62,246 bases of DNA from Bacteroidales bacterium (GCA_017645275.1 JAGCPH010000048.1:1-62246), one strand, 5' to 3'. Shown: positions 45,877 through 55,565, counted from the stretch's first letter. Numbers and translations: made by a program. The notes: generated by a model not told the origin, from the sequence alone.

Positions 45877-47739
45877 CTAACGCACCAGGCGCACCAACTG
45901 ACCGTAGAAACGATAGGTAGCGCCTCTAGGGTTCACGCTATGACCGACAAAAGCATCAGCGCGGAAATCCACGTAATATGCCCAATCATAACCATCAGGC
46001 GTATATGACCAGCAGTAGCCCAGGTAGTCCAATGAGCCATAGTTTCCGACCCCACTAACACTCGACACAACACGTTTGCCAGCAACAGGCAAGAAAACAG
46101 CACCCGCAGCCTCCATCAAAGACCAGTCAGCAGCTGAAACCTTGGTTCTTTCACCATCATAATTATTGTATGCATAATTGCCTATGCCACCTGTATATCC
46201 ATCAGGAAATATTATAATTCCATCATAATTTTTATTACCGACGGTGATAATGGCATTCAGGAAACGGTTTCCTTCCCTACACTGGCTTCCAGGATTAGAG
46301 GTATAATGTCCAATAAGCCATACAAACTCATCTTTTGAAGGGGTATACCAGTCGTCATGACCGGCAAGTTCATATTGAAATGTTGCATCACCATGCCATT
46401 GATATTCCTCATAATCATCTGATATGTTGAGCGGATTCCATTGTTCCCTAGTGCCAGACCATGTCCCCCAGCCGAACAAATCTACCCAGCTATTGGTATT
46501 CCATTTCCCGACATAATCCCATTGATGTTCAGCGAAACGCCATTTAACCGACTCATTATCATTATATTGCAGGTTTCCTGGCGAGAATCGCACCATCTTT
46601 TTAATGACAGTGTTCGTGCCGACTATTGTGCCATCAACAGAGAACAAGCCTTTGCAAGTCTCAACTTGCGGATCGCTCATAAAACTCAGTGCCGAGCCGT
46701 CGCTGTTGGCATAGAATTTGCTTTTTTGGATACCATTGAGGAACCGCATGTATCCAGATATGCCGTCGCTGTCGAACAAGACTGTTGTCGCCAGTTTAGT
46801 TGAAGGGATTAAAACCACAAACTTGTCATTATTGGCTGCTCCCACATTGATATATCCTTTAGTCTCGCCAGAGATTGCTCCTTTGGTGTAATCTATTGAC
46901 GCTGTGGCATATACGGCATCACCATGCACATATACCGTCTCACCTGAAAAATCGCTCATATCGATGCGCGCGAACGCCACTCTCATCTCCAAGGTGGCGG
47001 TGAAGCTTGTCTGTCCACTATATACCGCACTACCCACTGCTACATGGTAGTCGGTGACTCCATCCAATGTGCCGTCCTGGTTTGAGAAATCCAAAACAGT
47101 GGCACCGGCATGGTCGCCGTTACCGAGATACATGAAATAAAGGGTCTCGCCGCTAACAGGAGTTGCAATCGTTCCACTGAACCTGATAGTCTGCGATACT
47201 CCGTCGCCCTCTCCTGTGATCTGGCCAAGATAACCGCTTTCGCTTCCGCCAACATTGATATATTCTGTTGGATTTGACCACACAAAGCTGCATGTTGAAG
47301 GGTCGAAACTCGTTCTTCCTCCATTGTAACCGCAATCAAGGGTGATAAAAACGCCTTCGCCCGCTGCTATTAGCTCAACATTGTCTTTCTTGCACTGGCT
47401 CAATTCGAGCATCAGCACTACCGAAATAATCAAAATGCTGAGTCTTTTCAGATGCTTGCGGCGTAACAGGACGTAGACACCGGCCATCACCATGATAAGC
47501 AGTCCGCTGTCGAGTGGAAGGTTGTTTTCCTGTTGTGAGTTGCCGAAGCCAAACCCACCCTGTCCCGGGTTTTCAATTGAGCAGCCACCCAGGCTTATGC
47601 CGTCACGGCTGTTTTGCTCGCCAGAGCTGAAGAAACTGTCACTCTGGGCGTTGACTGTAGATGGCAACAGCACTCCCAATGCCATTGCCATCGCAATCAC
47701 GAAGACTCTAAGTCTCCTTGCAGTAAAATGGTTAATCAT
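45877..47739 (-). CDS. Surface protein: sorting-like motif fused to lectin-fold C-domain
   Basis: A 620-residue protein. After a signal peptide (about 1-32, ending TVNAQ) come a short glycine-rich stretch and PLDSGLLIMVMAGVYVLLRR, nearly the same as the C-terminal tail of the 82-residue protein at 47974. A second hydrophobic segment ending LELSQCKKD follows immediately and looks like a lipoprotein signal peptide. Residues about 120-380 are beta-rich, fimbrillin-like. Residues about 390-620 match the TIR protein at 7389-8627 (VRFSPGNLQYNDN, WRFAEHQWDYVG, VDLFGWGTW), a FISUMP/C-type-lectin-like domain. The ATG at 47739 is used because the longer frame starts with TTG. A -7 element (TATTTTTG) sits at 47772-47779. 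Confidence 0.75.
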   Translation of the reverse strand: MINHFTARRLRVFVIAMAMALGVLLPSTVNAQSDSFFSSGEQNSRDGISLGGCSIENPGQGGFGFGNSQQENNLPLDSGLLIMVMAGVYVLLRRKHLKRLSILIISVVLMLELSQCKKDNVELIAAGEGVFITLDCGYNGGRTSFDPSTCSFVWSNPTEYINVGGSESGYLGQITGEGDGVSQTIRFSGTIATPVSGETLYFMYLGNGDHAGATVLDFSNQDGTLDGVTDYHVAVGSAVYSGQTSFTATLEMRVAFARIDMSDFSGETVYVHGDAVYATASIDYTKGAISGETKGYINVGAANNDKFVVLIPSTKLATTVLFDSDGISGYMRFLNGIQKSKFYANSDGSALSFMSDPQVETCKGLFSVDGTIVGTNTVIKKMVRFSPGNLQYNDNESVKWRFAEHQWDYVGKWNTNSWVDLFGWGTWSGTREQWNPLNISDDYEEYQWHGDATFQYELAGHDDWYTPSKDEFVWLIGHYTSNPGSQCREGNRFLNAIITVGNKNYDGIIIFPDGYTGGIGNYAYNNYDGERTKVSAADWSLMEAAGAVFLPVAGKRVVSSVSGVGNYGSLDYLGYCWSYTPDGYDWAYYVDFRADAFVGHSVNPRGATYRFYGQLVRLVR

Positions 47740-47898
47740 AGGATTAAATTTCAAATAGTTAATTTCGGCTGCAAAAATATAATACTATTATGATATAAAT
47801 TTTATTCTCAGTGTAAATAATTTTATTCTTGGTGTAAAAATACATTTTTTGCTTATTCCAACGATTTCATCATGGTTTTTTGTCTAATAGAGCAATTT

Positions 47899-47951
47899 AA
47901 AAAAAACGCACCACCTCCCAAGTGTGAAATTGTTGGTTGAGAGGTGGTGGT
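47899..47951 (-). terminator. Rho-independent terminator after the small-tail protein
   Basis: Minus strand: CACCACCTC (47949-47941), a 23-nt loop, GAGGTGGTG (47917-47909), then a run of eight T. It closes the protease-small protein operon. Confidence 0.85.
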
Positions 47952-47973
47952 GAATAACAAGTGAATATAACTT

Positions 47974-48222
47974 TTATTGCTTTCTGCGGGTTAAAGCGTA
48001 TGCACCGCCGAGAGCTGTTAAGATTAGCAAGCCACTTCCCAATGGTGCTTCGATATTATTTGTTGTTCCATGACTATTCGGAAACATCGGAACGTCATCA
48101 TATGGTGTTTCACGATATGAATCGTTCCAATTTGAATCTTTGCCTAAGAAACCGTCACGTTGTGCGTTTGTTTCTAAACTCAGAACGAATATAATTGCTA
48201 TTGCGAATAATATCTTTTTCAT
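47974..48222 (-). CDS. Small exported protein with PLGSG sorting-like tail
   Basis: An 82-residue protein with a signal peptide (about 1-20, ending TNAQ), a short polar middle, and a C-terminus made of PLGSG, a hydrophobic stretch (LLILTALGGAYAL) and TRRKQ. That is the three-part layout of protein-sorting tails such as PEP-CTERM; I recall a related PID-CTERM label for Bacteroidota, not verified here. It starts 22 nt after the giant C10 protease and ends before a terminator, so it shares that operon. The ATG at 48222 is chosen because the frame upstream overlaps the protease. Confidence 0.78.
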   Translation of the reverse strand: MKKILFAIAIIFVLSLETNAQRDGFLGKDSNWNDSYRETPYDDVPMFPNSHGTTNNIEAPLGSGLLILTALGGAYALTRRKQ

Positions 48223-48244
48223 AGTATTTCTCCTTTCATGATCT

Positions 48245-51200
48245 TTATCTGACAACAATTTTCTGAGTTCTTGGCGATTCTCCAAGCAATCGGAATATGT
48301 ATACGCCCGTTTGTAAAGACGATGTATACATAGTCACCACGCCGTTGATAGGTTGTGTAGCCACCATGCGGCCCATTACATCGGATATTTGCAATGTTCC
48401 GTTTCCGCTGACAATGATTTCATTGCCATTCTGATATGCGAAAATCTCAGAATTGTTGACGTTTGCCGATTTGTCGAACACCAGCCTGAACCGGTTTTCG
48501 CTGTCATCGCTTGCACCGACAAATGTATATTGCGGCTCGATTAGCAAATCTATGTCTTTCCCCGTAAAATTGTCGATAAGATGCAGATAATCAATGTCTA
48601 AATTCTCAATGTTGATCGAAATTGTGTAATTTCCCATTTTCGTAGCCTTGAAGCAGACATGTTGGGCAGGGCCCTGTATTGGCACTATTGACACACGTTC
48701 CGAATCATATCTTACAAACAATTCGGTATGATTGCCTCTTAAGGACATTTTCTTCAACGGTACTCCATCTTTTTTAACTATTAGGCGGTCAATAATCTTA
48801 TCATTTTCAACAAGCTCTAATTGCACAAAACCCCGTTCGTCTGGACTTTTTCTTGTTTGCGAATTGAATGTGATATAAGCATTTTCGCCAGTGGCTTTCA
48901 CAAAGAATCCTTCACCTACTTTCAGCGGATTCTCATTTGAAATATTACTTACAATCAGGTTTGTCTTTGCATCATTTATTCTGTAGCAGCCATCTGCTAC
49001 GTTGTAGCCCTCGTATGAGGTGACATTATGCACAAACGGATTTCCGACCAGGTTAAAGCCCGACAATTTGTTACCGCTCGTATAGCTCAGCGGCACAGTG
49101 ACTTCAGCTGTTCCGTTTTCAATTTCACCCGCAAACGACATTGTTATTGGCTCATAGCTTTCAAATTCGCCAATTTGGTCAACTGTTTGGAATATTGTAT
49201 TGGGACGCGAATAGTCCACTGTCATTGAATATGTTTCAGTGGTCATATCGTATGCACTATTATCGGTATATTTATATGATAAAGCCGCGAATCCCGGATT
49301 ATGTGCCTGCCAATAAATTGTACCATTGTATACTCCATTATTTCGTTGGACACAGACAAGAATATTACTTGTCCCATCCCATGTAAATGTGTTTTCATTA
49401 AATATGAATTCATTCCAACCAATCTCTGGTGTCATATCACCAGTATAAACAAGCGTCATATCACTGACATTGTGAGATGTTTCTGTTAATTCTGTATCAC
49501 TTACATTAGCCATCCAAATATTGATATTGTTTTGCTGATAACCTGTTTGGTTGGTTGCATACAAGCACAAAGCGCCAAGTGCCGAAGTTGATAAGCCTGC
49601 AGATTCAAGCTCTGATGCAAGATATAGATCTTCGGATATACTATAATTGTAAACTGTATAGAATGGCGTATAACATGTTGTTGATGTGCCATCGCCTATT
49701 TTTGTGCCTATAGCAGCACCTACACCTTTCCCTATGTTTGCATATAAATATCCTTTACCAGCATCTAATTCAGTAAAACAATTATTCTCATCTTTTTGGT
49801 TGATCCATGTATATGAAGGCTCATCGTATGCAAACAAATCATACTCGCTACTAAGCATATTAGTAACCGATGCAACACTTCCATTACCCACAAGTGGAAA
49901 TGAGACCAGATTCCACCCGTCATCATCTGAAGAAAATGGCTCAATAGTTTTCTCAACTGTTGCCATAACATCTTCATTGGAATGAATAATTTGCCCACCA
50001 TCTTCGACAACTATTGATGAAGAATTACCCGACACCAATTCATCATCGACGGTAAGAACCACATCTGAATTAATAGTTATTGTATTATCATCATATACAC
50101 CCATTGCCGAAACATTTGCATCGACATCAACAACTATACTTTTATAAATTGCGACCGTCGATGTTTCTGTCGGCACCTCTCCTGTATCCCACGTGTCAGG
50201 ATTGCTCCAAGTATTTGATGTGCCATTAGCAATATAATGATTCTCGTTACGCGAAAATCTTGCCTCATAAGCAACATCTTCTGTTAATGAAAAATTATAT
50301 AATTCTGAACCTGCTGCAAATTCATCATCCACATACCAACCGTTGAAAGTATAACCAACACTTGGTTCGGCAAGAATTACGCAATGATTGTCTTCGCAAT
50401 CGGCCATGTCAAGAATTGAAACCTTGCCACCATATCCATCATTCCGAGTTACGACCAAACCATATTCTGTTTCATGAATATTCTCAAATTCAGACCAATA
50501 TTGTGCAGATTTGTACTCATCTTGTGTTCCACAAGGCACTTTAACAGAAACAAATTTGTCAACACCGTAAAAAGTATATTGATCTACAGTTGGTGGGGTC
50601 AAACATTCTATTTCGATATATGTTAAATTGTTACAACCCTCCAATATAGAGCTTTGTATTGTCGTCACAGAATTGGGAAATATGATTGACGATAAACTAC
50701 TACAATCTTCAAATGCACCAACTTTAATACTTACCACAGAATTTGGCACAATTACAGAGGCTATACCTTCAATGCCAGTGAAAGCATAAGCTTCAATTAT
50801 GGTTATAGAATTCGGGATTGTCAACGAACCTGTAAAACCGCTGCAACCTCTGAAGGCTCCTCCTCCAATTGAAGTCACAGAATTTCCTATCGTCAATGAA
50901 CCTGTAAAACCGCTGCAACCAGAAAAAGCAGAATTCCCAATTGATGTTACAGAATTTGGAATTGTCAACGAACCCGTAAAACCGCTGCAACCAGAAAAAG
51001 CCATAACTTCAATTGAAGTCACAGAATTCGGAATCGTCAACGAACCTGTAAAACCACTACACCCATTGAAAGCATAACCTCCAATTGATGTCACAGAATT
51101 TCCTATCGTCAATGAACCCGTAAAACCGCTGCAATCATCAAAAGCCATATAGGCAATTGATGTGATTGAATTCGGGATTGTCAACGAACCTGTAAAACCG

Positions 51201-54112
51201 CTGCAACCACTGAAGGCACCTACTCCAATTGAAGTCACGGAATTCGGGATTGTCAACGAACCTGTAAAACCGCTGCAACCACTGAAGGCTCCTCCTCCAA
51301 TTGAAGTCACAGAATTTGGAATTGTCAACGAACCAGTAAAACCACTGCAACCACTGAAGGCACCTACTCCAATTGAAGTCACGGAATTTGGAATTGTCAA
51401 CGAACCTGTAAAACCGCTGCAACCTCTGAAGGCTCCTCCTCCAATTGAAGTCACAGAATTTCCTATCGTCAATGAACCTGTAAAACCGCTGCAACCACTG
51501 AAGGCACCTTCTCCAATTGATGTCACAGAATTTCCTATAGTCAATGAGCCCGAAAATGTACAATCAACCAAGATCTTAAAGTCACCTGGTATTTCTGTTA
51601 AATTAATAACAAGTCCATCGAAACTACAACCACTGAAAGCCTTAACATCAATTGAAGTCACAGAATTTGGGATTGTCAACGAACCAGTAAAACCGCTGCA
51701 ACCAGAAAAAGCATGATATCCAATTGAAGTCACAGAACTTGGAATCGTCAACAAACCAGTAAAACCGCTGCAACCAGAAAAAGTGCCATTTCCAATTGAA
51801 GTCACAGAATTTGGTATAATCAACGAACCAGTAAAACCGCTGCAACCCGCAAAAGCAGAATTCCCAATTGATGTCACAGAATTACCTATCGTCAATGAAC
51901 CCGAAAATGTACAACCACTGAAAGCACCTTCTTCAATTGATGTTACAGAATTTCCTAGTGTTAATGAACCCATAAATGTACAATCAATTAAGGACTTAAA
52001 GTTACCTGGTATTTCTGTTAAATTAATAACAAGTCCATCGAAACTACAACCACTGAAAGCATCTCTTCCAAAAGAAGTCACAGAATTTCCTATCGTTAAT
52101 GAACCCGAAAATGTACAACCACTGAAAGCACCTCCTCCAATTGATGTCACAGAATTACCTATCGTCAATGAACCCGAAAATGTACAATCACATATGGAAT
52201 TAAAGTTATCTGGTATATCCATCATATCAATAAAAAGTCCGTTGAAACTACAATTATGAAAAGCATAGTTTCCAATTGATGTAACGGAATTAGGTATAGT
52301 CAATGAACCTGTTAGTCCACTGCATTCACGAAAAGCATTATTACCTATGCTAGTAACTGAGTTCGGAATTGTCAATGAACCTGTTAGTCCACTGCATCCA
52401 CGAAAAGCACTATTACCTATGCTAATAACTGAGTTCGGAATCGTCAACGATGTCAAAGCACTGCACCAACAGAAGGCACCATTCTCTATGCTAGTAACTG
52501 AATTCGGAATCGTCAATGAACCAGTAAAACCATCACATAAATAAAAAGCATGATATCCTATTGATGTAACATTATAATCTACTTTATTATATGTTACCGA
52601 CGACGGTATGACAAGATTTCCAGAATTATAACCTGATGATCGTCCAATTACTTGAGCGACATGTTTCTGTGTATTAAGTGAGTATCGTAAATTCCCAATT
52701 GTAGCTGTAACATTTCCTGGAAAATCAACTTCAGCGATGACAGTGTTTGAAGCAGCCGATGTGCTCTCATCGGAACAGTTGCTTCTCAAATAATAAGTAT
52801 AATCGCCCAGTGCCAATTCACTGTCAATGTAGCTCGTTCCAGTAACAGACGATTCTATCATAACATCGTCGCGGTAAATCCTGTATGATTCAACATCTTC
52901 AGCAGCGGTCCAAGTTAATGTTACATTATTGTTGTTTACTATGGCGGAAAGGTTTGTTGGGGCTTCGCAACTGTAAACTATAGGTTGAAGACCAAATATT
53001 GCGCCTTGATTATCTGTATAGTTCCCGTATATAATTATATCTTGCGGAAGCAACGCATCAAGGCTATAATAAGCGTCATTACAAAGCCCACCCCAGCCCC
53101 AATTGAAATGGAAATTGTCACCATCATCATAACCATCACAAATGAAAGCATGACCACCATTCGAGCTACTACCCCAATAAAACAGAGGTCTGTTATCTTG
53201 AAGTTCATCTTTAATATCATTTATCCATGTTGCTTCGTGGTCTTCTTTAAAGCGGTTATTCCCTAAAGTATAATCAAAGTATTCATTCATTGCGTTAATA
53301 ACTATTAACCCATTAGCCAAACTAACTTCAGGATCATAGTCCATATTTACCGATACACCACAATGATACATCAATTTGGCAATTTCAGAAGATGAATTAT
53401 TAAGTGGCATAGCGTTCCAATTATATGTAGAATTACCAAAATTTACAGATTGGCTTCCATATTCAGGGTGACTATCGGGCGTATATGAATGAGAGCCATA
53501 TCCATGAGTTGGCTTTTCATAATATTTCATTATCTGAGCCATAGCTGTCGCAACACATCCAGTAGGAGTATGTTCTCCTGCCTCTTCATCATAAGGACAC
53601 AAATCATTATATCCAGGTAACTGATTCCATCGAGTTTGGATAAGCTGTTCTACAACAACAGTAAACTTAGCAACACCAGACTTTCCATTTTTCAAATCAT
53701 TCCATTCCTGCATGATATCTGTTGATGACCTCAAATTGTTGTCAACAGCATATTGTATTTCATCATCATATCCTTGTAGCCATCCACGCAAGTTTTCCGG
53801 CATGTTTGCGGTCACAAATTTTCCTGTCAACGAATAACCCAATATCGGCTTTACCCTATCATCTGCCGACAAAATCACAAAACCATTGTCCGCATTGAAA
53901 ATATAAAGATTCGAAAATCCTGCCGCTTTTGAGATATCAGTAACCGTTGATGATTTAACTCCATTGTTGTTGAAAAAAGTCGCAGCTACGTTTCTTGCAA
54001 CTTCTGGAGTAACACGCTCTGCAATGCTACGATTTATTCCAATTACTACCAGCATTATAACGAGCATCATAGCTTTAAAAGCAATTTTCAATCGTAAAAT
54101 TCTTTCTTTCAT
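48245..54112 (-). CDS. C10 cysteine protease with BspA repeats and T9SS sorting domain
   Basis: A 1955-residue secreted protein. Signal peptide (about 1-31), a propeptide of Spi/inhibitor type (about 32-150), and a streptopain (C10) protease domain with C186 (TPTGCVATAMAQIMKYY) and H321 (NGGHAFICDGYDDG), then FNWGWGG. A fibronectin-III-like domain (about 395-480) follows, then about 28 LRR_5/BspA repeats (about 500-1190; consensus SLTIPNSVTSIGxxAFSGCS), an InlB-like beta repeat (about 1200-1270), beta-sandwich regions, and a C-terminal type IX secretion domain ending GVYIFRLLGESPRTQKIVVR. The enzyme is likely exported and anchored through the type IX system. It is transcribed from 54372-54403 through a structured leader and co-transcribed with the small PLGSG protein. 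Confidence 0.93.
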   Translation of the reverse strand: MKERILRLKIAFKAMMLVIMLVVIGINRSIAERVTPEVARNVAATFFNNNGVKSSTVTDISKAAGFSNLYIFNADNGFVILSADDRVKPILGYSLTGKFVTANMPENLRGWLQGYDDEIQYAVDNNLRSSTDIMQEWNDLKNGKSGVAKFTVVVEQLIQTRWNQLPGYNDLCPYDEEAGEHTPTGCVATAMAQIMKYYEKPTHGYGSHSYTPDSHPEYGSQSVNFGNSTYNWNAMPLNNSSSEIAKLMYHCGVSVNMDYDPEVSLANGLIVINAMNEYFDYTLGNNRFKEDHEATWINDIKDELQDNRPLFYWGSSSNGGHAFICDGYDDGDNFHFNWGWGGLCNDAYYSLDALLPQDIIIYGNYTDNQGAIFGLQPIVYSCEAPTNLSAIVNNNNVTLTWTAAEDVESYRIYRDDVMIESSVTGTSYIDSELALGDYTYYLRSNCSDESTSAASNTVIAEVDFPGNVTATIGNLRYSLNTQKHVAQVIGRSSGYNSGNLVIPSSVTYNKVDYNVTSIGYHAFYLCDGFTGSLTIPNSVTSIENGAFCWCSALTSLTIPNSVISIGNSAFRGCSGLTGSLTIPNSVTSIGNNAFRECSGLTGSLTIPNSVTSIGNYAFHNCSFNGLFIDMMDIPDNFNSICDCTFSGSLTIGNSVTSIGGGAFSGCTFSGSLTIGNSVTSFGRDAFSGCSFDGLVINLTEIPGNFKSLIDCTFMGSLTLGNSVTSIEEGAFSGCTFSGSLTIGNSVTSIGNSAFAGCSGFTGSLIIPNSVTSIGNGTFSGCSGFTGLLTIPSSVTSIGYHAFSGCSGFTGSLTIPNSVTSIDVKAFSGCSFDGLVINLTEIPGDFKILVDCTFSGSLTIGNSVTSIGEGAFSGCSGFTGSLTIGNSVTSIGGGAFRGCSGFTGSLTIPNSVTSIGVGAFSGCSGFTGSLTIPNSVTSIGGGAFSGCSGFTGSLTIPNSVTSIGVGAFSGCSGFTGSLTIPNSITSIAYMAFDDCSGFTGSLTIGNSVTSIGGYAFNGCSGFTGSLTIPNSVTSIEVMAFSGCSGFTGSLTIPNSVTSIGNSAFSGCSGFTGSLTIGNSVTSIGGGAFRGCSGFTGSLTIPNSITIIEAYAFTGIEGIASVIVPNSVVSIKVGAFEDCSSLSSIIFPNSVTTIQSSILEGCNNLTYIEIECLTPPTVDQYTFYGVDKFVSVKVPCGTQDEYKSAQYWSEFENIHETEYGLVVTRNDGYGGKVSILDMADCEDNHCVILAEPSVGYTFNGWYVDDEFAAGSELYNFSLTEDVAYEARFSRNENHYIANGTSNTWSNPDTWDTGEVPTETSTVAIYKSIVVDVDANVSAMGVYDDNTITINSDVVLTVDDELVSGNSSSIVVEDGGQIIHSNEDVMATVEKTIEPFSSDDDGWNLVSFPLVGNGSVASVTNMLSSEYDLFAYDEPSYTWINQKDENNCFTELDAGKGYLYANIGKGVGAAIGTKIGDGTSTTCYTPFYTVYNYSISEDLYLASELESAGLSTSALGALCLYATNQTGYQQNNINIWMANVSDTELTETSHNVSDMTLVYTGDMTPEIGWNEFIFNENTFTWDGTSNILVCVQRNNGVYNGTIYWQAHNPGFAALSYKYTDNSAYDMTTETYSMTVDYSRPNTIFQTVDQIGEFESYEPITMSFAGEIENGTAEVTVPLSYTSGNKLSGFNLVGNPFVHNVTSYEGYNVADGCYRINDAKTNLIVSNISNENPLKVGEGFFVKATGENAYITFNSQTRKSPDERGFVQLELVENDKIIDRLIVKKDGVPLKKMSLRGNHTELFVRYDSERVSIVPIQGPAQHVCFKATKMGNYTISINIENLDIDYLHLIDNFTGKDIDLLIEPQYTFVGASDDSENRFRLVFDKSANVNNSEIFAYQNGNEIIVSGNGTLQISDVMGRMVATQPINGVVTMYTSSLQTGVYIFRLLGESPRTQKIVVR
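50543..52613 (-). repeat. BspA/LRR_5-coding repeats, mostly 72 bp
   Basis: About 28 units, most 72 bp (24 residues) long, with near-identical words such as CCTGTAAAACCGCTGCAACC on the plus strand. Three degenerate units (of the type INLTEIPGNFKSLIDCTF) recur at similar spacing, so larger blocks of several units have been duplicated as well. Confidence 0.9.
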
Positions 54113-54365
54113 TTTATTAACCTTTTGTTATTATTAAATTGCCATTTTCATACAATAAAAAACCGCGAACTCTTTGTTAAGATCGAGGCTCTAGCATACC
54201 CGTAACACAACAAGAACGCTCACGGTATAGTCTGTAAGCGTTTCGACTTTCTTCTGTATTACTTGAAATTTGCTAGATTTCGATCAATACAAGAAAAGCG
54301 AAAACACCTTAATTATATGTCTTTATAGTTTTATAACTGTCTGTTTCTTAATGTCCTTTTGTTTA
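54113..54365 (-). ncRNA. Structured leader or small RNA upstream of the C10 protease
   Basis: The 54113-54461 gap has no gene. On the minus strand, a promoter at 54403-54372 would start RNA near 54365. Three hairpins follow: a long imperfect one at 54303-54241 (arms TTTCGACTTTCTTCTGTATT and its near complement, loop TTGCTAG), a shorter one with ATACC/GGTAT arms around 54232-54195, and a 9-bp stem with small bulges at 54188-54163 followed by six T (54162-54157). The last looks like a terminator 45 nt before the protease ATG, so this could be an attenuating leader or a free RNA of about 200 nt. No known family is recognised. Confidence 0.5.
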
Positions 54366-54371
54366 ACACTG

Positions 54372-54403
54372 CAAAATTATAGAATAAAAATGAGATTTCC
54401 AAA
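54372..54403 (-). promoter_or_regulatory. Promoter of the C10 protease operon
   Basis: Minus strand TTTG (54403-54400), 20 bp, TAATTTTG (54379-54372); one of the best matches to the Bacteroidetes consensus in the window, yet 260 nt from the start codon. Nothing further is seen in 54404-54461. Confidence 0.7.
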
Positions 54404-54461
54404 ATTTATAGAAGAAATTTAGTTAAAAAAATGATATTATGCTTATTGGTCATATCTGCAA

Positions 54462-55325
54462 TTAAATTTTACCCACAATATCTTCTTTAGCAAAATGCAG
54501 TTTTGTAAACGCAAACATCTTCTTCCCCAAGTCTTTTAGTGAGGCACCAATGTGATAAACTTCTTCATCAATTATCAGAAAACGGTCATGTGATTTGTTA
54601 GAATGTTTAATAATTATTGGACGATACTGAGAGTTATGTCTTTGCAAGTCAAGTTTTAGCTTTTCAGAAATTTTGGCAGTATAAATGGTCGCTGCTACGT
54701 TTTCATTTCGTTTGTCAAGAAGTGTCAAAACCGTCTCGTCAATGTAATTGTCTATCATGATTATTTCATTTTTGGCAAGTTTTATCAAACCCGAAACAAA
54801 GACATAGGCGTCGAAGATTTGGCCGTCATAGAAGATGCCTTCTGTAGGCGGCAATTTACCTTTTACAAAAGTATCAAGCTCATCTGTCTTCTTTTTCAGA
54901 TAAAAAATCTCTTCTTCGACTTTATTAACCCTGACATTTATAGAATTAGCTCTAAGTATATGATTTTTTATAATCACATTGGCCCATTTCCTAAAATCTT
55001 GACCTCTTTGCGATTTAACTCTGTAGCCGACAGCTATAATAACATCAAGATTATAATAAATGACATCGTGCGTTTGCGTTTTACCAGCAATTGCACCATG
55101 TTGTGTGGTAGTTGCAAAAAATGCAACAACCAGTTCTCGTTTTAGTTCTCCTTCACTAAATATGTTATTAATATGTCTGGATATTGTTGATTTATTGCGT
55201 TTATATAAATCAGACAAATTGTCCAAAGTGAGCCATATCGTGTCATTTTCCAATAAAGCTTCTATATTTATTGAATTATCTGGCTGATAAAGCACTATTT
55301 CGAAGTCATTTTTAACCGGTAGCAT
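54462..55325 (-). CDS. RhuM-family protein with PLD-like C-terminus
   Basis: A 287-residue protein. Residues 25-125 fit the RhuM (virulence protein RhuM) family: IWLTLDNLSDLYKRNKSTIS, HINNIFSEGEL, YYNLDVIIAVGYRVKSQRG and FRKWANVIIKNHI, a helix-turn-helix-containing DNA-binding-like domain. A linker helix follows. The C-terminal part (about 165-285) has KSHDRFLIIDEEVYHIGASL, a phospholipase-D-like HxRxxxxD arrangement (H246, R248, D253). Function of the family is unclear; it often accompanies mobile or defence genes. The ATG at 55325 is chosen over a longer frame. Neighbours are unrelated and the sequence is AT-rich, consistent with acquisition. Confidence 0.8.
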   Translation of the reverse strand: MLPVKNDFEIVLYQPDNSINIEALLENDTIWLTLDNLSDLYKRNKSTISRHINNIFSEGELKRELVVAFFATTTQHGAIAGKTQTHDVIYYNLDVIIAVGYRVKSQRGQDFRKWANVIIKNHILRANSINVRVNKVEEEIFYLKKKTDELDTFVKGKLPPTEGIFYDGQIFDAYVFVSGLIKLAKNEIIMIDNYIDETVLTLLDKRNENVAATIYTAKISEKLKLDLQRHNSQYRPIIIKHSNKSHDRFLIIDEEVYHIGASLKDLGKKMFAFTKLHFAKEDIVGKI

Positions 55326-55443
55326 ACTACTAATTTTTAGAACTTTCCGGCAAAAATATAGCAAAATTTCTTTGCTTTTACAATTTTAACATTTTTTAAC
55401 ATTTGTTGTGGGATTTTGCACCAAATCCTAAAAAATTTTAATA

Positions 55444-55460
55444 CTTCGCTCGAAATGACA
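55444..55460 (+). repeat. Fragment of the interspersed inverted repeat
   Basis: CTTCGCTCGAAATGACA matches the right end of the repeats at 13661 and 29166 with one change (CGGAATGAC to CGAAATGAC). No left arm is seen nearby, so this may be a degraded copy. Confidence 0.5.
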
Positions 55461-55565
55461 TATTACAACTCTGAAATGGAAAAAATCAAGGTTGAAAATA
55501 ACAGATATTTTGTTTAAATGACGTATTTTTGCGAACTTATTAATAAAAGGAAAAATTTGATTGAA

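Noticed and set aside
50799-52259. Several plus-strand open frames of 60-190 residues opposite the BspA repeats
   Set aside because: They are periodic mirror images of the 72-bp repeats (IEVTEFGIVNEPVKPLQ-type); the minus-strand LRR reading is clearly the coding one.
1-52613. CRISPR array in the repeat regions
   Set aside because: The 138-bp TPR and 72-bp LRR repeats are coding and have no spacer-repeat alternation; no cas genes are present.
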